A stretch of 35,603 nucleotides of DNA from JBPOHE01 sp052035915 (lineage in GTDB: Bacteria; Pseudomonadota; Gammaproteobacteria; Chromatiales; Chromatiaceae). The translations under genes were made by a program, and so were the position numbers. Within the stretch, counting starts at the first letter, position 1, and every line of letters starts with the position of its first letter. The stretch is from NCBI GenBank assembly GCA_052035915.1, contig JBPOHE010000122.1, positions 1 through 35,603 of the forward strand. Reading direction: 5' to 3'. Below the pieces are notes generated by a model. That model searched no databases. It worked only from the letters and a program-made list of their open reading frames with translations, and had not been told where the DNA came from. Positions 23,619 to 34,372 of this stretch are shown here, one piece after another.

Positions 23619-24497
23619 CTAGGCGAGCACGCCGGCCTGGCGCATGGCCTCCAGCACCCTCGGTTGCGCCCATGACGACAGCCAGGTGAGGGGAAGCCGT
23701 ATCCCCCGGGGGGCCAACCCCATCTCGGCCATGGCCCATTTGACGGGGATGGGGTTGGACTCGATAAACAAGCTCTTATGCAACCCCGCCAGGCGGCTGT
23801 CCAGGGCTGCCGCCTCATCCCGATCCCCCCTCAAGGCGGCCAGGCACATACGCTGCATCAAGTTGGGGGCCACATTCGCGGTCACCGAGATCACCCCATG
23901 CCCACCGAGCCACATCAACTCGCGCGCGGTCGCATCATCGCCCGAATAGAGGGCGAAGTCGGAACCGCACAGATCGAGGATACGTTGGGCACGCTCCAGG
24001 TTTCCGGTCGCTTCCTTGATACCGATGATATTGTCGATCCGGGAGAGTCGTTGCACCGTCTCCGGCTGCATGTCACAGGCCGTTCGCCCAGGGACGTTGT
24101 AGAGGATCTGGGGGATATCGACCGCCTCGGCCACGGCCTTGAAATGCAGATAGAGTCCTTCCTGCGTAGGCTTATTGTAGTAAGGGGTAACCAGGAGACA
24201 GGCATCGGCCCCGACCTCCTTGGCGCATCGGGTCAGGTTGATGGCCTCTGTGGTCGCGTTGGCGCCGGTTCCCGCGATCACGGGGATGCGGCCAGCGGCC
24301 TGCTCCACGGTGATCCGGATGACATGGCAATGCTCATCCTCATTCAGGGTCGCCGACTCGCCCGTGGTCCCCACCGAGACGATAGCCTCCGTACCCGCCT
24401 CGATATGGAAATCCACCAGGCGACGCAGACTCCCCTCATCGAGGCTACCGTCCTCGTGCATCGGCGTGATCAAGGCGACGATACTGCCACGGATCAT
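23619..24497 (-). CDS. dapA: 4-hydroxy-tetrahydrodipicolinate synthase
   Basis: A 292-residue TIM-barrel aldolase. The Schiff-base Lys161 lies in GIKEATGN, Tyr133 in YNVPGRT, Thr44/Thr45 in VGTTGES and Tyr107 in TPYYNKPTQEG, matching the E. coli numbering exactly. It condenses pyruvate with aspartate semialdehyde in the lysine/diaminopimelate pathway. It is first in the dapA-bamC-MBL series. Length is standard (E. coli 292). Upstream (24498-24711) no gene is seen; TTCTCAAGAGAA near 24626 is a short palindrome that might regulate it or be a relic of a repeat. Confidence 0.96.
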   Translation of the reverse strand: MIRGSIVALITPMHEDGSLDEGSLRRLVDFHIEAGTEAIVSVGTTGESATLNEDEHCHVIRITVEQAAGRIPVIAGTGANATTEAINLTRCAKEVGADACLLVTPYYNKPTQEGLYLHFKAVAEAVDIPQILYNVPGRTACDMQPETVQRLSRIDNIIGIKEATGNLERAQRILDLCGSDFALYSGDDATARELMWLGGHGVISVTANVAPNLMQRMCLAALRGDRDEAAALDSRLAGLHKSLFIESNPIPVKWAMAEMGLAPRGIRLPLTWLSSWAQPRVLEAMRQAGVLA

Positions 24498-24711
24498 CGG
24501 TGAGTCCCCACAACTGGTGCAGAAATGGATCGAATGAAGCCTTTCATACTAGCGCCCGAACCCACCGACTGACAAGCAAGCTACAAGACCGGGAGAAAAT
24601 ACCCGGTTCATCGCGCGGATGACAGCGGTTCTCAAGAGAAACCGGGATCCTGGTTGGATGAATAGGGAAGGGACGCCGCCATCCATTCCGAGTGGATAAG
24701 TAGAGGCCGGC

Positions 24712-25998
24712 TCAATCCCCGTGGATATAGCGACATCGGGTCTCGCGCAAGAAAAAAATGGCGATGAAGCCGAACAAGGCACAACCGCAGAGGACCCGGA
24801 TCCCGGCTTGGTAATCATCCAGCAGCGGCGGGCCGACCTGGCCCCGGTGCGCCTGGTCAATGGCCCAGCCGGCGAGAGGCTGGAGGATGGCGGCTCCAAG
24901 AAACCCCCCGGTATTGACCACACTGGTGGCCATGCCCGAGAGGGCGTGGCGGTTTACCTCTTTGGCGCAGGCCCAGGTGAGGGTGAAACCGGAGGCCCCG
25001 ATACCCATGAGGAGAAACAGGAGATGACTCCAACCAGTCTGAAGGGGAAGCGCCAGGACGAGGGGGATCCAGCAGGCGGCATGCAAGGCCCCCGCCGCCA
25101 GGATCACGGGTTTGCGCCAACCCAGGCGGTCGGAGATGGTGCCCAGGAAAAAGGCACCCAGGGCAAAGCCGATGAGGAGAAAGGTGGTGTGGAGGGTGGC
25201 GGCGGCGCGATCGAGACCATATCCCTGGGTGAGCAGCGGCACCGCCCAGAGTCCGCCGAAGGCAAAGAAGGTGCCAGACATCCCCAGGTTCACGAACAGA
25301 CCCGGCCAAGTGTAGGGATTGGCGAGCACGATGCGCAACCCTTGCAACCAATGATCCTCGTGGGGCGGATGGGCGGTTCGGCCCTCCAACTCCCGCGGCG
25401 TGGGTAGTCCCACCTGATGCGGGTGATCATGCACCAGCCAGAGGGAAAGGGCGGCCAGGATCAGGGATCCCAGGCCGACCCCGACGAAGAGGCTACGCCA
25501 GGAAAGGTAGCCCAGCGCCCAGGCCATGGGACTGGCGGCCAGTACCGCCCCCATGTTGCCCATGAGAATGGTGAAACCGGTGAGGGTGCCGAACACCTGT
25601 TCCCGAAACCAGACCGCATTGAGCTTCAACAGCGAGATAAAGGTGACGGAGACGCCCAGCCCGACCATGAGGCGACCGGCCGAGGCCAGGGTGAAGGTCT
25701 CCGCCAGGCCGAACAGGATGGAGCCGATACCGGCCACCACGCCGCCGGTCACCAGGATGCGGCGCGGCCCCAGTGTGTCCACCAGGATGCCGGTGGGGAT
25801 CTGCATCAGGGTGTAGACATAGAAATAGGTGGCGGCCAGACTCCCCAAGGCGGTGGCATTGGTCTCGAAACTGCGCTGGAGATCGGCGGCGATGGCGGCC
25901 GGGGCAAAGCGATGAAAGAAGGAGAGGACATAGGCGAGACCCACCACGATAAACGCGGTCCAGCGCAGGCGTTGCAATCGACGATGAAGATCGGGCAC
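24712..25998 (-). CDS. Major facilitator superfamily transporter
   Basis: A 428-residue permease of about 12 membrane helices. GILVDTLGPRRILVTGG matches the MFS loop 2-3 signature (G-x-x-x-D-x-x-G-x-x-R), and GTISDRLGWRKPVIL is its counterpart in the second half. FHRFAPAAIAADL in helix 1 is shared with MFS proteins whose substrates are mostly unassigned. The start is uncertain: GTG at 25998 gives a sensible N-terminus (PDLHRRLQRLRW before helix 1), whereas the frame stays open up to a TTG at 26091. No good ribosome-binding site was found. It is a single gene without a helpful operon partner, so the substrate cannot be inferred. Confidence 0.85.
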   Translation of the reverse strand: MPDLHRRLQRLRWTAFIVVGLAYVLSFFHRFAPAAIAADLQRSFETNATALGSLAATYFYVYTLMQIPTGILVDTLGPRRILVTGGVVAGIGSILFGLAETFTLASAGRLMVGLGVSVTFISLLKLNAVWFREQVFGTLTGFTILMGNMGAVLAASPMAWALGYLSWRSLFVGVGLGSLILAALSLWLVHDHPHQVGLPTPRELEGRTAHPPHEDHWLQGLRIVLANPYTWPGLFVNLGMSGTFFAFGGLWAVPLLTQGYGLDRAAATLHTTFLLIGFALGAFFLGTISDRLGWRKPVILAAGALHAACWIPLVLALPLQTGWSHLLFLLMGIGASGFTLTWACAKEVNRHALSGMATSVVNTGGFLGAAILQPLAGWAIDQAHRGQVGPPLLDDYQAGIRVLCGCALFGFIAIFFLRETRCRYIHGD

Positions 25999-26164
25999 GG
26001 GTCGGGGCCATTGAAAATGCGGTGAAGTCAGGATAGCACAAGGAAGAACGCCGCCTACAAAGGGAACGGCGTCCTGCCGGTCTATTTCCAACTCTTTCCA
26101 GTGCTGAAAACCGGTCGATCGGTAACGGCTTTCCAGTCGTCGCCGGGGGCGCCAGGGCCAAAAC

Positions 26165-26700
26165 GTGACGCTGGAGCCTCATCCCCAACGCTCACCACCC
26201 ATCAGTTTTGGCGAGAAGGGTTTCCCAAGCCTCTTCCCCGTTGGAAAAGGATGGAGAAGGGGCATTTTCTGGCCTGAAGCCCTGCGGCCAGGATGGCTTC
26301 GTCAGAGATTTCGCCGCTGTGAACCCCCCACAAAACCCCCGTATAAAGGGGGGAAACAAACTGATAGGTGGCAAGTCCCCAACGGCAGCCGGTCGACTTC
26401 TTCCACGCCAGCGAGTATTGTAGCCAACCTGGTTTTGGCCCTCGTCCGAAAGGAAGCTCAGGTCCGTGCGAGGCTTGGCTGCGGTGTTTCATGCCCAAGC
26501 CTCACTCCGGCGGCGCGACTATCCTGATCGCCGAGGTCGAACCCTTGTCCCGGCGCGACTCAAGGTCTTGGAGAAGGTCGGCAAAGGGCTGGAAGATCTT
26601 GAATGCCCCTTGGCGATGTTGGCGGGTAGGGTTTCCTTGTCATACCACTCCGAAGCAGTCAGAGATGTATTCTCCGCCTTCGCTCTCGGTGCGCTTCATA
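26165..26700 (+). pseudogene. Decayed transposase-like gene split by the MITE
   Basis: If the 185-bp element and one copy of its 9-bp duplication are removed, the flanks join in frame as VTLEPHPQRQP then VDFFHASEY. DFFHASEY followed by a helical region containing EAWL and HSGGATILIAEVE resembles the middle of ISKra4-type transposases as I remember them. The match continues only by moving between frames (VLALVRKEAQVRA, EAWLRCFMPKP, ARLKVLEKVGKGLEDL), so at least two or three frameshifts are present. The end point is approximate. The family assignment is tentative. Confidence 0.38.
26191..26375. mobile_element. MITE-like element, copy 2 (185 bp)
   Basis: The element begins CTCACCACCCATCAGTTTT and ends ACTGATAGGTGGCAAG, giving inverted ends of about 16 bp. 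It is flanked on both sides by TCCCCAACG (26182-26190 and 26376-26384), a perfect 9-bp target-site duplication. Its interior is about 80% or more identical by eye to copy 1 at 13153-13337, of identical length, including the shared stretch TTCGTCAGAGATTTCGCCGC. It carries no credible gene, so it would need a transposase supplied elsewhere. Confidence 0.8.
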
Positions 26701-27030
26701 TTCCTGCCGCGACTAAGGCCAGGGTTCGGAGGCACGGGGGCGGGAAAGATCGCCGCTCGCTGAAACGGACGACAATTCTTGACGACAAGACAGGATTCGA
26801 GACCAAGCCGCTTCTCCGCTCCGGCTTCCTTCCGACCCGAGGTCTTCCTCCCGCCGCCTGCTTTCGATGACCAACGCCCCATGCCGCGACTCATGCCGCC
26901 GCAGACTTGATTGCCGTATAATTTATCGACACTGTGCCGTTATTGAGCATCCGGGGCTGGTACCTTAGAAATCGCCGATTCATGTTTTTATAATGGTAAC
27001 AGACATACATCAAAGAGCGCTGGAATTTAT
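26701..27030. other. Intergenic stretch before yidC
   Basis: No convincing gene. The first part is GC-rich and may be the worn tail of the transposase-like remnant. From about 26905 the composition becomes AT-rich, continuous with yidC. A likely -10 (TATAAT, 26989-26994) lies in this part. Confidence 0.5.
26965..26994 (+). promoter_or_regulatory. Possible yidC promoter
   Basis: TATAAT at 26989-26994 is a perfect -10 with TTAGAA 18 bases upstream (26965-26970), a weak -35. It lies 36 bases before the yidC start. Confidence 0.4.
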
Positions 27031-28674
27031 ATGTATAATATTCGGTTACTGCTGCTAGTCTCGTTTTCCCTGGTGTTGGCGCTATTATACCAAGCCTGGC
27101 AAAAGGATTACGCGGCGAAAGAAAGCCCGGCCGTTGTCCAGAATACTACCGACACGACCCCGGTTCCTGCCGCCCCGCTTCCCCAAACCGCGGAACCCAA
27201 GGTCGCCAACGAGGCGCATCCTGTCGATAAACAGGATGCGCTTCATGACTATCGGTATGTGCGCGTCATAACCGACGTACTGGATGTGCGCATATCATTG
27301 CAGGGCGGTAGCCTTGTAAGTTCCCATTTGCGACAATATCCGGCGGACAAGGGGATAAGCAACGATGGCTTCCAATTGTTCAAAGACTCTCCGAATCATA
27401 TATTTATCGCCCAATCCGGGCTGATCGGCAACAGTGGTGGGCTGCCCGATCATCAGGCCCTTTTCACCAGTCAGGCCGATTCCTACAGCTTGCAGGAAGG
27501 GCAGAACGAGATCCGGGTGACATTGACCTGGGAGAGCAACCCGGTCAAGGTCAACAAGATCTTCGTGTTCAAGCGCGGCGCCTATCTGGTCGATGTTTAT
27601 CATGAGATCATAAACTCCGGCAAGGAATCCATTGCCGCCCGCTTCTATGCGCAATTCGTGAGAACCCCGCCGCTGAAGGAGGAGGAATCCTCGTTTGTCT
27701 ATACCTATACCGGACCGGCGCTGTACAGCCCGCAAACCAAATACGAGAAAATCGCGTTCGACAAGATACAAAAAGAAAGCCTCTCCAGGGAGGTGAGCGA
27801 CGGTTGGGTGGCCATGCTCCAGCATTATTTCATGGCCGCCTGGATACCCGAGCGGCAAGAAACTTATAATTTTTATACCGGCGCCTCGTCGCACAATAGA
27901 TATATCATCGGCATGTGGTCGCCGGTCAAAACGGTACTGCCGGATCACACCCAGGTGTTGCCCAGCAAAATCTACTTTGGGCCGAAATTACAGGAAGTGA
28001 TCGGCAATATCACCCAGGGATTGGAGCTGACCGTCGATTATGGTCTGCTTACGGTTTTTGCCCAGCCGCTGTTTTGGTTGTTATCCAAGCTCTATGTCCT
28101 GGTCAGCAACTGGGGGGTCGCCATCATCTTGTTGACGATCATCATCAAGATCATCTTTTACAAGCTGTCCGAAGCCAGCTATAAATCCATGGCGCATATG
28201 CGCCAGGTGATGCCGCGCATCCAGGCATTGAAGGATAGATATGGAGAGGATCGCCAGAAACTCAATCAAGCCATGATGGAGCTGTACAAGAAAGAGAAAA
28301 TCAACCCGCTTGGCGGTTGTTTGCCAATCGTGGTACAGATCCCGGTCTTCATCGCCTTGTATTGGGTATTGCTGGAAAGTGTCGAAATGCGCAATGCGCC
28401 CTTCGTTTTATGGATCGATAATCTATCCGTCCCCGATGCCTACTACGTGCTGCCGCTGCTGATGGGCATCACCATGTTCATCCAGCAAAAACTCAACCCG
28501 ACACCCATAGATCCGGTACAGGCCAAGGTGATGATGTCCCTGCCCTTCGTGTTTACGGTGTTTTTCGCCTTCTTCCCGTCCGGTCTGGTCTTGTATTGGT
28601 TTGTCAATAACTTATTGTCGATTATCCAGCAATGGTTGATCGTCAAGAGGATCGAGGGTGCTTCGGCCAAGTGA
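27031..28674 (+). CDS. yidC: Membrane protein insertase YidC
   Basis: A 547-residue protein of the Gram-negative YidC type (E. coli 548). An N-terminal membrane anchor (residues 4-21) is followed by a linker, then a large periplasmic beta-supersandwich domain (about 60-335). The conserved insertase core follows (about 345-540), including NWGVAIILLTIIIKIIFYKLSE, INPLGGCLPIVVQIPVFIALYWVL and FFPSGLVLYWFVNNLLSIIQQW. The positively charged groove residue normally at Arg366 corresponds to the Lys in TIIIKIIFY. Usually yidC sits with rpmH, rnpA and mnmE; here it is alone, and its codons are noticeably more AT-rich (ATA, TTA, TAT) than its neighbours. This suggests a second copy or a transferred gene. 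Confidence 0.93.
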   Translation: MYNIRLLLLVSFSLVLALLYQAWQKDYAAKESPAVVQNTTDTTPVPAAPLPQTAEPKVANEAHPVDKQDALHDYRYVRVITDVLDVRISLQGGSLVSSHLRQYPADKGISNDGFQLFKDSPNHIFIAQSGLIGNSGGLPDHQALFTSQADSYSLQEGQNEIRVTLTWESNPVKVNKIFVFKRGAYLVDVYHEIINSGKESIAARFYAQFVRTPPLKEEESSFVYTYTGPALYSPQTKYEKIAFDKIQKESLSREVSDGWVAMLQHYFMAAWIPERQETYNFYTGASSHNRYIIGMWSPVKTVLPDHTQVLPSKIYFGPKLQEVIGNITQGLELTVDYGLLTVFAQPLFWLLSKLYVLVSNWGVAIILLTIIIKIIFYKLSEASYKSMAHMRQVMPRIQALKDRYGEDRQKLNQAMMELYKKEKINPLGGCLPIVVQIPVFIALYWVLLESVEMRNAPFVLWIDNLSVPDAYYVLPLLMGITMFIQQKLNPTPIDPVQAKVMMSLPFVFTVFFAFFPSGLVLYWFVNNLLSIIQQWLIVKRIEGASAK

Positions 28675-28797
28675 GCGAATTTGCCAAACCGCCAGCTCCA
28701 TGGCTTGCATCCATACCTCTGCTTGTAGGGGCAACACGGGAATCCGCTGAGTTGCCAGGGAAGGCCGCTTGAGCGGTAGGCTCCGCCCCTTTCCACG

Positions 28798-28916
28798 TCC
28801 GGGCATCGACTGAAAATGGCCGGTTTTCGTTCTTCTTAAGAGAACAATGCTCACGCATTTTGAGGCATTGTTCTTCTTTAGAGAACAAAATTCGATCCAA
28901 AAGGCCCAGGCCCGGA
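28798..28916. repeat. Dispersed quasi-palindromic element, copy 3
   Basis: Outer TCCGGGC (28798-28804) and GCCCGGA (28910-28916) are perfectly inverted. Inner 17-bp units are GTTCTTCTTAAGAGAAC (28829-28845) and GTTCTTCTTTAGAGAAC (28870-28886), 41 bp apart. AACAATGC after the left unit pairs with GCATTGTT before the right one, so the whole element folds as one dyad. It lies between convergent yidC and the stress-protein gene. The rest of 28675-29109 shows no gene. Confidence 0.78.
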
Positions 28917-29109
28917 ATGCCGCAAAGCCGGACAGGCAGGCTGTAGCCTGGCCTAAGCCGCCGATCCGGCCGTGTTGCGACGGGTTGGGGGCTGGCGTCC
29001 TCGCCCGCTCTGCAATGAGGAAGCTCGTCGGGGGACCTCCGCCTTTTGGCTGATCACCATCGCCATCGGTCAGAGAGGGAAAGCAAAGTGAACATGGGAG
29101 CGGGCGTCC

Positions 29110-29577
29110 TCAAACCGGGATAACTTCCCCTCGCCCGGATCGCCATTCATCCGCCATGCCGACAAGGTCGCAACCGAGGGCCAGCAGTCTCCGCTCTCTC
29201 GCCAAGCTTCCCAGTCGGCTGAAGAACCCCCACCTCGGGGATCCGGTGAGGATATACCTGGCCTGCCGCTCCAGGGCGAGATCGGTCACCACATCATGCA
29301 GCCGACCGGAACGGACGATGATCTCCACCCCGGTCAAATTCAGGTGACACGCCAGACCGAGCAGCCAGGCGCGGGCCTGTCGTTCCATGTCGCCGCGGAC
29401 TTGATCCGGGGTGAGCAGAGGGACGTAATCGGATTCATAACCGGCGTCAAACTCCACCACATGGAGCAGTATCAAGCGCCCGTGGCAGAGCGCCGCGAGC
29501 CTGGCGGCACGGCGGACGATCCCCGCGGCACGGTGGTTGAGATCTACGGCGGCGATAAGGTTGGTACAGCTGGGCAT
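29110..29577 (-). CDS. Universal stress protein (UspA family)
   Basis: A 155-residue Usp-fold protein. The N-terminal strand and helix (NLIAAVDLNHRAAGIVRRAARLAALCHGRLILLHVVEFD) are typical, and the C-terminal half has TDLALERQARYILTGSPRWGFFSRLGSLA, corresponding to the G-x2-G-x9-G(S/T) ATP-binding loop but imperfect: the usual GSxG...GS pattern is altered, so nucleotide binding is uncertain. It begins 30 bases after the SulP transporter stop and is probably co-transcribed with it. SulP-Usp pairing occurs in other proteobacteria and suggests that the small protein regulates or protects the transporter, though this is inference. Confidence 0.85.
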   Translation of the reverse strand: MPSCTNLIAAVDLNHRAAGIVRRAARLAALCHGRLILLHVVEFDAGYESDYVPLLTPDQVRGDMERQARAWLLGLACHLNLTGVEIIVRSGRLHDVVTDLALERQARYILTGSPRWGFFSRLGSLARERRLLALGCDLVGMADEWRSGRGEVIPV

Positions 29578-29607
29578 GGTTGGTTCCTGGGCGATGATGA
29601 TGGATGA

Positions 29608-31446
29608 CTAGGCGGCGATGGCTTCGGGCGGCGCCCCGGGACGAGCGGCGCATTCACGGAAGATGCGGCGGGAGCATTGCCGACAGCGGTCCGCATCCAG
29701 TTGGCCGATGACGGACGCAAGGGCGTCGGTTTTGCCGGGAAAAACCCGCTCCCGGCCAATGGACTCCAGGTAGCCGCCCCGCTCCAGCGTTTGCAGCACG
29801 GCCGGTTTGGCGCGGATGAGATAGAGCCCGCCGCCCAGCTCCCGGCGACGTTGCGCCTCCTCGGCGAGCATCTCGGCACCGGCGACGTCGATGAAGTTGA
29901 TCCCGGTGGCGGAAATGGCCAGGTGACGCTGCCCCGGCTCCGTCTCGGCAAAGCGGGCCAAGGACTCGGCGACATGCGGCACCGCGCCGAAGAACAGAGA
30001 ACCGTCAAGGCGGACCAGCTTGAGCTGGGGACATTCCGGCAGACCGGGATCGGTGATGAACTCGCGCTTGTTTGTGTGCGGATTGGGCACCCGGCTCACC
30101 AGATGGGGGCGGGAGGTGCGGTTGAGATAGAGCCCAAGAGACAGCAGCACACCAGACAGGATGGCGAACTCCAGTTCCAGGAACAGGGTGGCGAAGAAGG
30201 TGACCGCCAACACCAGGGTTTCTTGGCGGCTGGTCTTGATGATCTGCTGGATATGATGGAAGTCGATCAGCCCCCAGGCGACCAGAAAGAGGATGGCGGC
30301 CATGGCGGCGTGGGGCAGGTAAGCGGCCAGCGGGGCCACCAGCAGGATGACGATCGCCAGTAGCGCACCGGCGAAGACCGCCGCCAGCGGGGTGCGGGCC
30401 CCGGCCTGGAAGTTGAGGCCGCTCCGGTTGAAGGATCCGGTGGCCACATAGCCGGAGAAGAAGCTGCCGGCGATGTTGGACAACCCCTGGCCGATGAACT
30501 CCTGGTTGCCGTCGAGGCGCTGATGGGCGCGGCTGGCCAGCGAACGGGCGATGGATACCGCCTCGGTGAGGGCAAACAGGGTGGCGGCCAGGGCGGCGGG
30601 GGCCAACTGGCTCAGGGTATCCAGGTGCAGATCTGGCGCGGACAGGGGCGGCAACCCCGCGGGCAGGGCGCCCAGAGTACGGATCAAGCTTGTCCCCTGG
30701 CCGATCCAACGCTCCAAAACCAACGTGGCCAATCCGCCGGCCAGCATGGCGAGGATCATATAGGGCACCCGCGGCAGAAAATGCTTGACCAGCAACCCGA
30801 CCACCAGGGTGAAGACGCCGACCCCGGTCGCGTAGGGATTCACCTCCGGCAGATGGAGCGCCAGGTAGGCGAGCATTTCATGAAAATGCAGCCCCCGCGC
30901 CATGTCCAGGCCGAAGAAGTGCTTGAGCTGGTTCGCCGCGATGAGTATGGCCGCTCCGGCCGTAAAGCCGATCACCACCGAGTGGGAGATGAAGTTGACC
31001 AGACTCCCCAGCCGGGCCGCCCCCATGGCCAACTCCAGCACCCCGACCATGAAGGTGAGGGTGATGGCTAGGTGCACATAGTCGGCGCTGCCCGGCTCGG
31101 CGAAGATGCTGAGGCTGGAGAACACCACGATGGAGGCGGCGGTAGTGGGACCGGAAACCAGGTGCCGAGAAGAACCCCAGAGGGCCGCCACTATGGCCGG
31201 TACGATACCGGCATAGAGTCCATACTCCGGCGGCATGCCGGCGATGGTGGCGAAGGCGACGCCCTGGGGCAGCACCACCACGGCGCCGGTGAGCCCGGCG
31301 AGGAAGTCGGCCTTCAGGGAGCCGGGATTGACCTGCGGCCACCAACGCAGGAAAGGAAATAAACGCAGCAGCCAGTGAAGAGCTTGACCGACGCGCATGA
31401 TCGGGAAGGCCCCCTGGTTCCCGGATAGGCTTGACATCTGACCCAT
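29608..31446 (-). CDS. SulP-family anion transporter with STAS domain
   Basis: A 612-residue transporter. The N-terminal half has the SLC26/SulP signature (LTGAVVVLPQGVAFATIAGMPPEYGLYAG and the FNRSGLN segment after SFFSGYVATGS). About 10-14 hydrophobic segments run to residue 430. The C-terminal STAS domain (about 450-560) contains LVRLDGSLFFGAVPHVAESL and AISATGINFIDVAGAEML. SulP proteins carry sulfate, bicarbonate or other anions; the substrate cannot be told here. Beyond the STAS domain is an unusual tail with three Cys (DRCRQCSRRIFREC). GGAGGT lies upstream of the ATG at 31446; a second ATG at 31398 is possible. A stress-protein gene follows. Confidence 0.9.
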   Translation of the reverse strand: MGQMSSLSGNQGAFPIMRVGQALHWLLRLFPFLRWWPQVNPGSLKADFLAGLTGAVVVLPQGVAFATIAGMPPEYGLYAGIVPAIVAALWGSSRHLVSGPTTAASIVVFSSLSIFAEPGSADYVHLAITLTFMVGVLELAMGAARLGSLVNFISHSVVIGFTAGAAILIAANQLKHFFGLDMARGLHFHEMLAYLALHLPEVNPYATGVGVFTLVVGLLVKHFLPRVPYMILAMLAGGLATLVLERWIGQGTSLIRTLGALPAGLPPLSAPDLHLDTLSQLAPAALAATLFALTEAVSIARSLASRAHQRLDGNQEFIGQGLSNIAGSFFSGYVATGSFNRSGLNFQAGARTPLAAVFAGALLAIVILLVAPLAAYLPHAAMAAILFLVAWGLIDFHHIQQIIKTSRQETLVLAVTFFATLFLELEFAILSGVLLSLGLYLNRTSRPHLVSRVPNPHTNKREFITDPGLPECPQLKLVRLDGSLFFGAVPHVAESLARFAETEPGQRHLAISATGINFIDVAGAEMLAEEAQRRRELGGGLYLIRAKPAVLQTLERGGYLESIGRERVFPGKTDALASVIGQLDADRCRQCSRRIFRECAARPGAPPEAIAA

Positions 31447-31737
31447 CGACTCTATGACCTCCGACGCTCTGGGTTTGGAAGCGAGACGATCCCCTATGAA
31501 TCGCCAGGTCAGACTACCAAGCCGTGGGTGAAGGCTCGGTCAAGGTTTTGTCAAGAAAAGGTGAAGAAGTGACGGCCAAAAGAAATCAGCGGCCTGGCGA
31601 AATCGGGCAACAGGATGGTCAAGGCCCGCCTCCTGGCTGCGGTCGGAAGGCGGTGAGGAGACCCCTGACCAGCCCCAGGCTGGCGGTCAGCCCCGTGCTG
31701 TGCTCCACGGCTTCGCCGCTCTCGGGTCGCCCTGGGC
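31447..31737. other. Intergenic stretch between SulP gene and inverted-repeat element
   Basis: I see no gene here. It includes the probable SulP promoter region and a GC-rich stretch without clear structure. Confidence 0.4.
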
Positions 31738-31923
31738 TTAGAAGCTGTTTGGAATCCCTCGCCTCCCGGGCATTGAGCGGAAAGGCCCGATTATCGTTCT
31801 CTTATTGGCGGCAAATAAAGAAATAAAGCCTAGATTGTTCTCTTTATGAGAACGATGATCGCAGGCACAGAGCTTGGCCCCGAGGCGCGGAGGCTGTAAC
31901 GAGACTTTTCAAACAGCTTCTTA
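31738..31923. mobile_element. Inverted-repeat-bounded segment enclosing element copy 4
   Basis: GAAGCTGTTTG (31741-31751) and CAAACAGCTTC (31910-31920) are perfect 11-bp inverted repeats, imperfectly extended inward. TTA lies just outside both (31738-31740 and 31921-31923), as a 3-bp duplication would. The segment contains the dispersed quasi-palindrome at 31766-31882. It looks like a second kind of small non-autonomous element, but only one copy is present in this window. Confidence 0.45.
31766..31882. repeat. Dispersed quasi-palindromic element, copy 4 (degraded)
   Basis: CCGGGC (31766-31771) begins the element; the right outer arm (near 31877-31882, GCCCCG) is worn. The right 17-bp unit GTTCTCTTTATGAGAAC (31837-31853) is intact. 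The left unit (31796-31812) keeps GTTCTCTTA but its right half is lost. Spacing is 41 bp, as in the other copies. It is the only copy not between convergent genes, lying 3' of lon and 5' of the SulP gene. Confidence 0.62.
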
Positions 31924-31963
31924 TCCAAGCATCGGGTTTTCCGGCACCGCCGCGTTCGTTTGG

Positions 31964-34360
<2,397 letters not shown>

Positions 34361-34372
34361 GGTTCCCTCTCC

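Noticed and set aside
24620..24645. A fifth copy of the 17-bp palindrome (TTCTCAAGAGAA)
   Set aside because: It is a single, shorter palindrome without a partner at 40-42 bp and without the TTTTCG and AAAAAT flanks.
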